This document shows, one piece after another, positions 35,004 to 43,685 of a stretch of 64,000 nucleotides of DNA. This DNA comes from Acidobacteriota bacterium (GTDB lineage Bacteria; Acidobacteriota; Thermoanaerobaculia; Gp7-AA8). A program made the translations under genes and the position numbers. Position 1 is the first letter of the stretch, and every line of letters starts with the position of its first letter. Location of the stretch: positions 558,001 to 622,000 of the forward strand of contig QHVT01000003.1 in NCBI GenBank assembly GCA_003223645.1, written 5' to 3'. The notes under the pieces were generated by a model. That model worked only from the letters and a program-made list of their open reading frames with translations. It was not told where the DNA came from and made no database searches.

Positions 35004-35531
35004 TAGTCGCTGGACTGTGAATGGCTGAGTCAAGACAACGCGGTAAACATCAGGATTGGACAAAGCACACCACTCGGCAAAGCCGATGGAATCATCAAAA
35101 TACTTCAGAAGGATCGCCATCAAATTGCCATGCGTAACCAGCAGCGTCCTTTGAGCAGGATGCCTTTGGATGTCCGTGACCACCGCAACTGCCCTGCGCA
35201 TCGCCTCGCGGCTGGACTCGCCGCCTTCAAAGGACAGATCTAAATCCAGAAACGAGGCACGGAGACAGTCTTGCCAATCTGGGCGAGAGCCGGAACACAA
35301 TGCCCGCTCCACTAATCTCGTGTCGATTTCAACGGCGAGACCGAGCCGCCGGGCCAATGGTGCGATCGATTGCGTCGCTCGCATGTACGGGCTGGAGATG
35401 ATCCGCTCAATGTTTGCAGTGGCAAGGGAATCGGCCAAACTGCTCGCCTGAGCAACTCCTTCCGGCGTGAGCCGCGCGTCAGCCTCCTGGCCTTCAGCCT
35501 TGCAGTGCCGGACGACATAAAGCGTTTTCAC
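34992..35531 (-). CDS. Histidine phosphatase family protein (SixA-like)
   Basis: A 179-residue cytoplasmic phosphatase-like protein. VKTLYVVRHCKAEGQ carries the catalytic RH motif (R-H-x-x-x-E) at the N-terminus, ISSPYMRATQSIAPLARRLG the second Arg, ERAL the catalytic acid region and LLVTHGNLMAILL the second His. SixA removes phosphate from phosphohistidine, and the family also contains phosphoglycerate mutases, so the substrate is open. I use GTG 35531, which gives the canonical N-terminus; an upstream ATG at 35573 adds 14 residues. Base usage is slightly less GC-rich than surrounding genes. Confidence 0.83.
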   Translation of the reverse strand: MKTLYVVRHCKAEGQEADARLTPEGVAQASSLADSLATANIERIISSPYMRATQSIAPLARRLGLAVEIDTRLVERALCSGSRPDWQDCLRASFLDLDLSFEGGESSREAMRRAVAVVTDIQRHPAQRTLLVTHGNLMAILLKYFDDSIGFAEWCALSNPDVYRVVLTQPFTVQRLWPS

Positions 35532-35626
35532 CGTTTGAAGTCTGGCACACAAGCGGGTTCGACAAACGGGCAAGCCCGCGCGCTGCGAGCGAGTCCCGAG
35601 CTGGAGTTCGTGGCTTAACGACCGGC

Positions 35627-35880
35627 ATTGATCCCATCGACGATGGCATCCATCCCATCGATCCTGGCATTCATCCCATCGGCGATGGCATCGATCCCAT
35701 CGATTCTGGCATTCATCCCATCGACGATGGCATCGATCCCATCGATTCTGGCATTCATCCCATCGGCGATGGCATCGATCCCATCGATTCTGGCATTCAT
35801 CCCATCGGCGATGGCATCGATCCCACGATTCTGGTATTCATCCCATCGGCGATGGCATCGATCCCACGATTCTGGTATTT
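35627..35880. repeat. Minisatellite of 21/42-bp units
   Basis: About twelve tandem 21-bp units, alternating two versions (ATCGATCCCATCGATTCTGGC and ATTCATCCCATCGGCGATGGC, each 21 bases) so that the true period is 42. The last units toward 35880 have a one-base deletion (ATCGATCCCACGATTCTGGT, 20 bases). Both strands stay open, giving 14-residue repeats such as MNARIDGIDAIADG on the minus strand, but the single-base deletions break the repeat register, and no ribosome site was seen, so I do not call a gene. Confidence 0.95.
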
Positions 35881-35929
35881 CATCCTTGGCTCCGAAGGAC
35901 ACACCAGCTTCGTAAGAGCCTGCAATTTC

Positions 35930-36112
35930 GCGATCCTTCGCCGTCTGCGCGGCTCAGGATGACCATTGTTTGACTAAGTACTTCATTCGCCAAGTTCAGT
36001 CACACGTCATCTTGAGCCGCGTAGACGGCGAAAGATCTCAATCTACGTAACTTGAGATCCTTCGCTGCGCTCAGGATGACGTGTGCTCGAACTTGGCGAA
36101 TGAAGTACTAAG
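35930..36112. repeat. Nested palindrome upstream of rodA 3' end (copy 3)
   Basis: A lone half element (GATCCTTCGCCGTCTGCGCG, 35930-35962) is followed by a full GTCATCTTGAG palindrome at 36006-36080. That palindrome is enclosed in an outer pair of perfect 21-base inverted arms, 35977-35997 and 36089-36109 (AGTACTTCATTCGCC and its complement at the tips). The outer right arm contains the TAG stop of rodA. Confidence 0.9.
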
Positions 36113-37208
36113 CGTTGACGAATCGCCGCATGTCGACGTTGAGGATCAACCCCACCGCGATGAAGAACATCATCGTCGATGATCCGCCGTACGAGATGAG
36201 CGGCAGCGGGATGCCGGTCGTCGGCAGCACGCCGATCTGCATGGAGACGTTGATCGACACGTGATACAGGAAGTATGAGATCAGGCAGATGATGAGGAAC
36301 GTTCCTCCGCGGTCGCGCGCGTGTTTGGCGAAGAGCAGGGCTTGCACCATCAAATACAAGTACAGCCCGAGGACGATGACGACGCCGATGAATCCCCACT
36401 CTTCGCCCAGCACCGCGAAGATGAAATCGGTGTGACGCGCGGGGAGGAACTCGAGCTTCGCCTGCGTGCCGTGCTTGAAGCCTTTGCCGTGGATGCCGCC
36501 CGATCCGATGGCGATCTTGGCCTGCATCATCTGATAGCCCTTGCCGAGCGGATCGCGCTCGGGATTGAGCCAGGTGACGACGCGCGCGCGCTGATAGGGC
36601 TTTAGGAAAAAGATGTAGCCGGCCGGCACGGTAATGGCGACGACGAGGATCATCGCGATCCAGATGCGCGCGCGGATGCCGCCGAAGAACATCGTCACGG
36701 CGATGAGCGGGAAGAACGCCGCGGCGGTGCCGAAGTCGGGCTGGATGATGATCAGCCCGACCGGCGCGCCGATGATCCCCATCGCGATCAGGAACGAACG
36801 GAAATCGAGATACGCACGGTCGTTGGAGTCGAAGAAGCGCGCCAGCATCAGCGCGGTGAAGATCTTCATGAACTCCGACGGCTGAAACTGAAATCCTCCG
36901 AAGCGGATCCACGATTTCACGTTCGCGGTGAGCTTGCCGAAGACCACCAGGTACAACAGCAGCAGCAATCCGATGGCGTAGAGGATCGGCGCGATGTCGA
37001 AGAGGACGTGGTAGTCGACGACCATGAAGATGATCATCAGCACGATGCCGATGACGGCCCAGAGCATCTGGCGCTTGAACAGGCCGAGTCCGGGATCGCT
37101 GTAGTACGTGGCGCTGTAGACGAGGAGGCAGCCGACGATCGCCAGCACCAGCGCCGTGCCGAGGAAATTCAGATCGATGTTCGGCGTGGTGCGGTCGCGA
37201 AAAATCAT
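36108..37208 (-). CDS. rodA: Rod-shape peptidoglycan glycosyltransferase RodA (SEDS)
   Basis: A 366-residue SEDS polymerase that works with PBP2 in cylindrical wall growth. It has about ten membrane helices and the motifs SWIRFGGFQFQPSEFMK, IQPDFGTAAAF, NPERDPLGKGYQMMQAKIAI and FLPARHTDFIFAVLGEEWGF, ending LPLISYGGSSTM. The ATG at 37208 overlaps the mrdA stop by one base (TAATG), indicating coupling. The stop codon lies in the outer arm of a nested palindrome. The paralogue FtsW is encoded at 16606. Confidence 0.97.
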   Translation of the reverse strand: MIFRDRTTPNIDLNFLGTALVLAIVGCLLVYSATYYSDPGLGLFKRQMLWAVIGIVLMIIFMVVDYHVLFDIAPILYAIGLLLLLYLVVFGKLTANVKSWIRFGGFQFQPSEFMKIFTALMLARFFDSNDRAYLDFRSFLIAMGIIGAPVGLIIIQPDFGTAAAFFPLIAVTMFFGGIRARIWIAMILVVAITVPAGYIFFLKPYQRARVVTWLNPERDPLGKGYQMMQAKIAIGSGGIHGKGFKHGTQAKLEFLPARHTDFIFAVLGEEWGFIGVVIVLGLYLYLMVQALLFAKHARDRGGTFLIICLISYFLYHVSINVSMQIGVLPTTGIPLPLISYGGSSTMMFFIAVGLILNVDMRRFVNA

Positions 37209-39142
37209 TATCGGGTCGTGGGGAGCGGGAGCTCGCCTTCCTTGATCTGCTGCAGGGTCTCCGGATCGCTGAGATCGAGCGTCGAGCCGGCGACCTGCGA
37301 GCGGAAGCGCGACTCGTAGAGCAGCTTCGCCAGCGGCGCCGCGTCCGTGCCGCCGTGTCCGCCGTGCTCGATGAAGACCACGACCACCATCTGCGGACTG
37401 TTGAGCGTCGCGAACGATGCGAACCAGGCGTGGTCCTTGTACTTGAACGGCAGACCTTCCGTCTTGACCCAGCCGTGCTGCGCGATGACCTGCACCGTGC
37501 CGGTCTTGCCGGAGATGTCGAGCCCCTCGATGCGCGCGTTGCCGCCGGTGCCGCCTTCTTCGTTGACGACCTTCCAGAGTCCTTCTTTCACTGCCTGGAT
37601 GGCAGCCGGCGCGAGGTCGACCTGGTGGATCACGCGGTTCGGCACGCGGAAGCGTTTGTACGATCCGTCTTTCTGCACGCGATCGACGAAGCGGACGACG
37701 TGCGGCTGAAACACTTTCCCGCCGTTCGCGACGGCCGCGATCATGTTCGCCACCTGCAGCGGCGTGACGATGAGCGGGCCTTGTCCGATGGAGACGGAGA
37801 TCGTTTCGCTGGGATACCACTTGCGATGCTGTTTCTCCGTCGCCCACTTCGTCGACGGCACGAGTCCCGCGCGCTCGCCGTCGAGATCGATGTGCGAGAT
37901 CTCGCCGAACGTGAGCTTGTTTGCGTAGTCGTGGATCTTGTCGACGCCGAGGCGGTCGCCGGTGTTGTAGAAGAAGATGTCGCACGACTTCTTCATCGCC
38001 TCTTCGACGTTCACCGTGCCGTGTCCCTCGCGGCGCCAGCAGCGGAAGCGGCGTCCGCGGAAGATCGCGCTGCCGCCGCAGTTGAACACGGTGCCGGGAC
38101 CGATCGCGCCTTCCGACAGTCCGGCCATGGCCATGACGACTTTGAAGACCGATCCCGGCGAGTAGAGGCCCTGGATCGCGCGATTCAACTCGATCTTGAA
38201 AGGATTGCTGGTGATGAGCTTGTAGACGTCGGGCGTGAAGCGTTTCGAGTAGACGTTGGGATTGAATGTGGGCGATGAGGCCATCGCCAGCACTTCGCCG
38301 TTCCGCGGATCGAGGGCGACCGCTGCGCCGACCATTTCGTTTTCGGCGAAGTACTGCTCGGCGCGCCGCTGCAACTCGAAGTCGAGCGTCAGATAGATGT
38401 TGTCGCCGGGCACCGGCGTCTTGCGCGCGGGAGCGTATTCGCTGAGGCGCCGTCCGTCGGCGTCGTACTCCCAATACTCCGCGCCGCTCTGGCCGCGCAG
38501 GAAGTTGTCGTACATCAGCTCCACGCCGCGCTTGCCGATGAGATCGCCCTGCTTCAGCGCGTGGTTCTGCTCGAGCTCTTTCTCGCTCACCTCGCCGATG
38601 AAGCCGAGGACGTGCGCGGCCATCGTGCTGTACGGATAGTTGCGCCGCTGCTTCGGCACGACGTTGATCTCCGGAAAGGCGATCGACTCCGCCTGCAGCG
38701 ATGCGACCTGCCCCATCTCCAGTTCTTCCGCGAGGATGAACGGCTGCGCGTGCGACGTGGTGTTGGACTGTTTGTTCCAGCGCGCCTCGAGCTCCTGCGG
38801 CGGAATCGCCAGCACGGACGAGAGGAACTCGAAAAGGCGCGCGCGATGATTCGGATCGGCTTTCGTCAGCGGCTTGAGAACGACCTTGTCGATCTCGAGC
38901 GAATACGCGGGCCGGTTGTCGGCGAGGATTTTTCCGCGCCGGTCCATGATGAGACCGCGCTTGGCCGGCACTTCGATCTCGCGCAGCGCGTTCGCTTCCG
39001 AAAGGCCGCGGTATTTCTCCGCCTGCACGCCCTGCACGAACCAGAACGAGCCGGCGAGAAAGACGAACATCGCGACGATCGCCCAGAGGACGGCGTTGAT
39101 GCGGAACTGCAGAAATTTTTGGTCGTCTCGATAGACACGCAT
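37208..39142 (-). CDS. mrdA: Penicillin-binding protein 2 (elongasome transpeptidase)
   Basis: The class B PBP of the rod complex, 644 residues. N-terminal anchor NAVLWAIVAMFVFLAGSFWFV, pedestal domain starting IEVPAKRGLIMDRRGK, transpeptidase domain with SxxK in YSPGSVFKVV (Ser about 328), the SxN-like KSCDIFFYNTGDRLG and KTG in SGKTGTVQV (about 543). I chose the ATG at 39142 (MRVYRDD); the frame extends 59 codons upstream through a palindrome. It is followed without gap by rodA. Confidence 0.97.
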   Translation of the reverse strand: MRVYRDDQKFLQFRINAVLWAIVAMFVFLAGSFWFVQGVQAEKYRGLSEANALREIEVPAKRGLIMDRRGKILADNRPAYSLEIDKVVLKPLTKADPNHRARLFEFLSSVLAIPPQELEARWNKQSNTTSHAQPFILAEELEMGQVASLQAESIAFPEINVVPKQRRNYPYSTMAAHVLGFIGEVSEKELEQNHALKQGDLIGKRGVELMYDNFLRGQSGAEYWEYDADGRRLSEYAPARKTPVPGDNIYLTLDFELQRRAEQYFAENEMVGAAVALDPRNGEVLAMASSPTFNPNVYSKRFTPDVYKLITSNPFKIELNRAIQGLYSPGSVFKVVMAMAGLSEGAIGPGTVFNCGGSAIFRGRRFRCWRREGHGTVNVEEAMKKSCDIFFYNTGDRLGVDKIHDYANKLTFGEISHIDLDGERAGLVPSTKWATEKQHRKWYPSETISVSIGQGPLIVTPLQVANMIAAVANGGKVFQPHVVRFVDRVQKDGSYKRFRVPNRVIHQVDLAPAAIQAVKEGLWKVVNEEGGTGGNARIEGLDISGKTGTVQVIAQHGWVKTEGLPFKYKDHAWFASFATLNSPQMVVVVFIEHGGHGGTDAAPLAKLLYESRFRSQVAGSTLDLSDPETLQQIKEGELPLPTTR

Positions 39143-39146
39143 TTTT

Positions 39147-39258
39147 AGTTTATCCCGCGCGCAGACGCGGGATCTCCGGTGGCACCGCATGGGGCATGCC
39201 TGTGGTGTAGATCGCTCCGGGATGACCGGAGATCCCGCGTCTTCGCGCGGGATAAACT
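39147..39258. repeat. 34-bp-arm palindrome between mreD and mrdA
   Basis: The left arm 39147-39180 begins AGTTTATCCCGCGCGCAGAC, and the right arm 39225-39258 ends GCGCGGGATAAACT. The arms match with a single mismatch over 34 bases. The 44-base loop contains GGCACCGCATGGGGCATGCC. It occupies nearly the whole mreD-mrdA gap, so mrdA must be read through a strong hairpin or from a promoter inside it. Confidence 0.95.
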
Positions 39259-39275
39259 GACTGAACGCGCATCGG

Positions 39276-39782
39276 TTACCAGGCCGCCGGCCGTCGAGTC
39301 GCCTCGATCGGCTCCTCACGTAAAAACAGCGTCAACAGCTGATACACCAGCATTCCGAACAGCAGCGTAAAGATCGTTTTCACGAGCAGCGCCTGTTCGA
39401 ACATCTCGATCCGTTGCTTCACGAGAATGTTCACCAGGATGTAGATGACGAGCTCGTTGACGATGACGGCGCCGCCGAGGCAGGCGCCGAAGGCCAGCGT
39501 GCCGCGCAGCATCAGCCGCGCGTTGATCGACGCGACGATGTAGGCGCAGAACGTCAGCGAGAACGCGTGCAGTCCGAACATCGCGTTCGAGAACGCGTCC
39601 TGCACGAAGCCGGCGGCCACCCCGGCGAAGATCGCGCCGACGATGTTGCCGCCCATCGAGTAATAGATGACGAGGATGATGTACGGATTGAAGAACGCCA
39701 GCGCGTTCGGATAGAAGCTGTCGAGCAGCGAGTGCAGCGTGAGCGCGAGGAGCAGTCCGATCGCGAAGCGAAGCCACCTCAC
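39276..39782 (-). CDS. mreD: Rod shape-determining protein MreD
   Basis: A 168-residue integral membrane protein of the elongasome with five to six hydrophobic segments (FAIGLLLALTLHSLL, PYIILVIYYSMG, GAIFAGVAAGFVQDAFS, AFSLTFCAYIVASI, GAVIVNELVIYILVNIL, TIFTLLFGMLVYQLL). GNIVGAIFAGVAAGFVQDA is the typical MreD core. It overlaps mreC by 4 bases, and the order mreB-mreC-mreD-mrdA-rodA is canonical. Downstream is a 34-bp-arm palindrome. Confidence 0.94.
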   Translation of the reverse strand: MRWLRFAIGLLLALTLHSLLDSFYPNALAFFNPYIILVIYYSMGGNIVGAIFAGVAAGFVQDAFSNAMFGLHAFSLTFCAYIVASINARLMLRGTLAFGACLGGAVIVNELVIYILVNILVKQRIEMFEQALLVKTIFTLLFGMLVYQLLTLFLREEPIEATRRPAAW

Positions 39783-40639
39783 GGCGCGTACCTCACGATT
39801 CCCGGCGGCACTTTGCGCGTGTGGATGACGATCACTTCTTCGATCGCGCCGAAGTCGACCGACGGCTTGACGGTGATGGTCTTGAACAGCGACTGTCCCG
39901 GCTCCGCCTTCGTCACCAAGCCGATCGGGATGCCGCGCGGATAGACGCCGTCGATGCCGGCGGTGAGGACCTTGTCTCCCGGCTGCACGTCGGCCAGCGA
40001 AGGAATGTCGCCCATCTGCAGGTTCGTCGATCCGTTTCCGCGCACGACGCCCTGCCGCCGCGTCCGCTCCACGAGCGAGCCGACGGAGCAGTTGTTGTCG
40101 GTGACGAGCTGCACTTTGGCGAGGTCTTTCGTCGTGAGGACGACGCGGCCGATGAGTCCGTTGGCGTTGGCGATCACGTCGTTGACTTCGACGCCGCCCG
40201 AGGAGCCGCGATCGATGATGATCGATTTGAAGCGGCCGGCGGTGTCGAGCATGATCGTCTGCGCCATCGACGTCGACATCGTGAACTGTTCGGAGTACGC
40301 GAGGAGGCTGCGCAGTCTGCGCAGATCGCCTTCCGACTGGCGGAGTTTCAGATTGTCCGTCGTGAGCGACGCGACTTTGCGCCGCAGCTCGAGGTTCTCG
40401 TTGATCGCGCCGCGCATGTCGATATAACCGTGATACATGTCCTGCAGCGCGCCGCCCACCCAGTGCACGAGCTTCGGCACGGGGGAGAAGATCGTCATCA
40501 CCGTTCGCTCGAACATCGTGCGCGTCTCGCCGAGGTACCGCGTCTGGCTGCTGACGCTCATGAGGAGGAACAGAAGCGCCAGCACGACGATGAACAGGAG
40601 CGTCGGGCGGCGGGGGATGACGTCGGTCGGTACTGCCAT
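39779..40639 (-). CDS. mreC: Rod shape-determining protein MreC
   Basis: A bitopic periplasmic scaffold that links MreB to the wall enzymes. In this 286-residue protein one membrane segment (LLFIVVLALLFLLMSVSS, residues 13-31) is followed by a coiled coil (ENLELRRKVASLTTDNLKLR) and the two-barrel MreC domain with SIIIDRGSSGGVEVNDVIA, GLIGRVV, VVRGNGSTNLQM and YPRGIPIGLVTK. Normal family length. It follows mreB after a 107-base gap that holds a GTGCCGG palindrome. Confidence 0.97.
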   Translation of the reverse strand: MAVPTDVIPRRPTLLFIVVLALLFLLMSVSSQTRYLGETRTMFERTVMTIFSPVPKLVHWVGGALQDMYHGYIDMRGAINENLELRRKVASLTTDNLKLRQSEGDLRRLRSLLAYSEQFTMSTSMAQTIMLDTAGRFKSIIIDRGSSGGVEVNDVIANANGLIGRVVLTTKDLAKVQLVTDNNCSVGSLVERTRRQGVVRGNGSTNLQMGDIPSLADVQPGDKVLTAGIDGVYPRGIPIGLVTKAEPGQSLFKTITVKPSVDFGAIEEVIVIHTRKVPPGIVRYAP

Positions 40640-40683
40640 GTTTTTCGCGAGACGGATCAGCAGGTTTCAGGCCATCGGAAATG

Positions 40684-40746
40684 GTGCTGAGTGCCGGGTG
40701 CAGAGTGCCGGGTTCTGCTCAGCACCGGGCACTCTGCACCCGGCAC
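40684..40746. repeat. Heptamer-armed palindrome, GTGCCGG type (mreC/mreB gap)
   Basis: GTGCCGGGTGCAGAGTGCC at 40691-40709 is perfectly complementary to 40728-40746, with an 18-base loop. Internally the arm is GTGCCGG-GTGCAGA-GTGCCGG, three 7-mers. The right arm ends on the base next to the mreB TAG stop (40747-40749). Confidence 0.93.
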
Positions 40747-41844
<1,098 letters not shown>

Positions 41845-43275
41845 CTATTCTTGCACAATGACGGTTTGATTCTGCACGTTCGTCGCGCCGGCGGCATTGA
41901 CGGCTTTGATGACGATCGTGTTTTGTCCGAGCTTGTCGAGACTGACGAGTTTCTGGAAGCCGCCTTTCGAGTCGACGTCCGCCTCTTCATCGTTGACGAA
42001 AACCGTCGCTCCGGGATCGGTCGTGCCGGAGATGATGTAGAACTGGCTGCCGATCAGAAACGGCTTCTTCATGACGAGTTTCGGCGGTTTCGTGTCCTGC
42101 GTGTTGACGCGGCCGCCGCCGGCGACGCGGAAGCGGCGGAACGCGGCAAACGGACCCGGCTCGCCGTCCGGACCGATCGACGCCACGCGCCAGTAGAACG
42201 CGCCTTCGGCCGTGACTTTCGTCGAGGCGCCGGTGCGCGTGCGGCGCGCGTTGATCTCCAGCGTCGAGAAGAGCCGCGAGCGCGAGACCTGCAGGATGTA
42301 CCCGTTCGCCCCGGTCTCGGGCGGATTCCAGAGCAGCTGTACGTTGAGCTCCGGCGAGAGCTGGAACACCTGATTGTCCGCGGGTGAGAGCAGCGCCGGC
42401 GAGGGCGTGACTTTCTTCACCGCCGACACGGCGCCGACCGGCGTCGCCGTGACTTTCTCGCCCGACGACAGCCGCACGCCCGCGCCGCCGGCCTCCGGCG
42501 CGACGGACGCGCTGCCGCGCGTCGCCATGACCGACGTCGCCTGCTGTTCGTTGACGCCGACCTGCGTCGTCGAGTCCGACTCGACGATGACTTGCGTTCC
42601 CGGCGTGCGCACGGTCGACGTGTCTTTCGACGTCGCGACTTCCACCGGTCCGACCTTCACCGTCACCGAATTCGTTTTCTTCGTCGAGCCGGGATTGAGC
42701 GTCGCGTAAATCTCGAGCAGCGCATTCGAGCCGATGGTGTAGAGCGATCCGTTCGACGAGAAGATCAACTCGGCCGACGAGCGGTCGCCGGTCTTCACCC
42801 AATCGCCATTGAAGAGCGGCGTGCGCATGTCGGCGTCGCGCCATTCACTCGACGATCCTTTTTGCACTTTCACGTCGCCTTCGACGGCGAGGAACTGCGC
42901 GTCGTTGTCGACCGCGCCTCCGCCGGTGCGCGCGGTGTTGCTGATCGTCGCCGACTCGACCGCGGCCGTTTGCGCTTCGCCGTAGCGCGCTCCATTGAAA
43001 TGCGTTCGCGCTTCATCGAGCTTCTGCTGCGCCCGGTTGAACTCGGCGTGATGCGCGTTGTATTCGCTCGACGCCGCAAGCGAGTTCAGCGCCTGCCGCG
43101 CTTCTCCGATGGCGCGCTCCGCGTTCTCTTTCGGATTTCCCTTCTGCTGCTGCCAGAACCAGTAACCCGCGCCGGCGAGCAGAAGAATGACCACGACCAG
43201 ACCGATCTGTTTGAGACGATCGATCGAGATCAAATACCAGTCGATGTTCGCGGCGGTCGGATTGCGCTTGGCCAT
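41845..43275 (-). CDS. FecR-domain membrane-anchored protein with C-terminal Ig-like domains
   Basis: A 476-residue bitopic protein. One membrane helix (residues 25-42, IGLVVVILLLAGAGYWFW) precedes a periplasmic helical segment (AERAIGEARQALNSLAASSEYNA region). A FecR domain follows (residues about 125-270: AVEGDVKVQKGSSSEW, DWVKTGDRSSAELIF, VRTPGTQVIVE), then a fibronectin-like domain (VQLLWNPPETGANGYILQVS, FYWRVASIGPDGE) and a final Ig-like domain (ISGTTDPGATVFVNDEEADV). FecR domains otherwise sit in iron-signalling anti-sigma factors or LysM/FecR wall proteins; no sigma factor is adjacent here. The position before mreB suggests a cell-envelope role, by inference. Confidence 0.83.
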   Translation of the reverse strand: MAKRNPTAANIDWYLISIDRLKQIGLVVVILLLAGAGYWFWQQQKGNPKENAERAIGEARQALNSLAASSEYNAHHAEFNRAQQKLDEARTHFNGARYGEAQTAAVESATISNTARTGGGAVDNDAQFLAVEGDVKVQKGSSSEWRDADMRTPLFNGDWVKTGDRSSAELIFSSNGSLYTIGSNALLEIYATLNPGSTKKTNSVTVKVGPVEVATSKDTSTVRTPGTQVIVESDSTTQVGVNEQQATSVMATRGSASVAPEAGGAGVRLSSGEKVTATPVGAVSAVKKVTPSPALLSPADNQVFQLSPELNVQLLWNPPETGANGYILQVSRSRLFSTLEINARRTRTGASTKVTAEGAFYWRVASIGPDGEPGPFAAFRRFRVAGGGRVNTQDTKPPKLVMKKPFLIGSQFYIISGTTDPGATVFVNDEEADVDSKGGFQKLVSLDKLGQNTIVIKAVNAAGATNVQNQTVIVQE

Positions 43276-43305
43276 GAGACGGCGCGAGAGAGTGTATCAG
43301 CGCGC

Positions 43306-43603
43306 GGATGGCAGATGGCGGATGGCGGATGGCGGATGGCGAGCGCGGCTGCGCCGATGGCGGATGGCGGATGGCAGATGGCGGAGCGCGGCTGCGCCGA
43401 TGGCGGCTTTCGCTGATGGCGGCTTCGCTAATGGCCTCGCCCACCCTCGCGAGTCTTGTTGCCTGCCGGATTGGGCGGTGGGGCCATCCGCCATCTGCCA
43501 TCCGCCATCTGCCATCCGCCATCTGCCATCAGCCATCAGCCATCCGCCATCCGCCATCAGCGAAGCCGCCATCAGCGAGCTCCGCTGGCGGCGGCGCGCG
43601 GGA
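43306..43603. repeat. Large compound heptamer-armed palindrome, GATGGCR type, copy a4
   Basis: The left half has five GATGGCR units, GAGCGCGGCTGCGCC, five more units, the same GAGCGCGGCTGCGCC again, then GATGGCGGCTTTCGCT-like units to about 43435. The right half (43478-43603) has about eleven GCCATCY/GCCATCA units and GCGAAGCC/GCGAGCTCCGC inversions of the left spacers. It is the longest repeat of the window and occupies most of the 410-base gap between two divergent genes; no gene is seen in it. Confidence 0.93.
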
Positions 43604-43685
43604 ATAGGTAAACTGCGCCGCTTTTTCTGCACGAGGTGTCACCTGCGCCTCAGGATGACGCCCAATCTCGAAAGGTCGTTTTTCA

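Noticed and set aside
35615-35915. Two 95-codon repeat ORFs on opposite strands of the minisatellite
   Set aside because: Both result from the 21-bp period; single-base deletions shift the repeat register inside them, and no ribosome site was seen.
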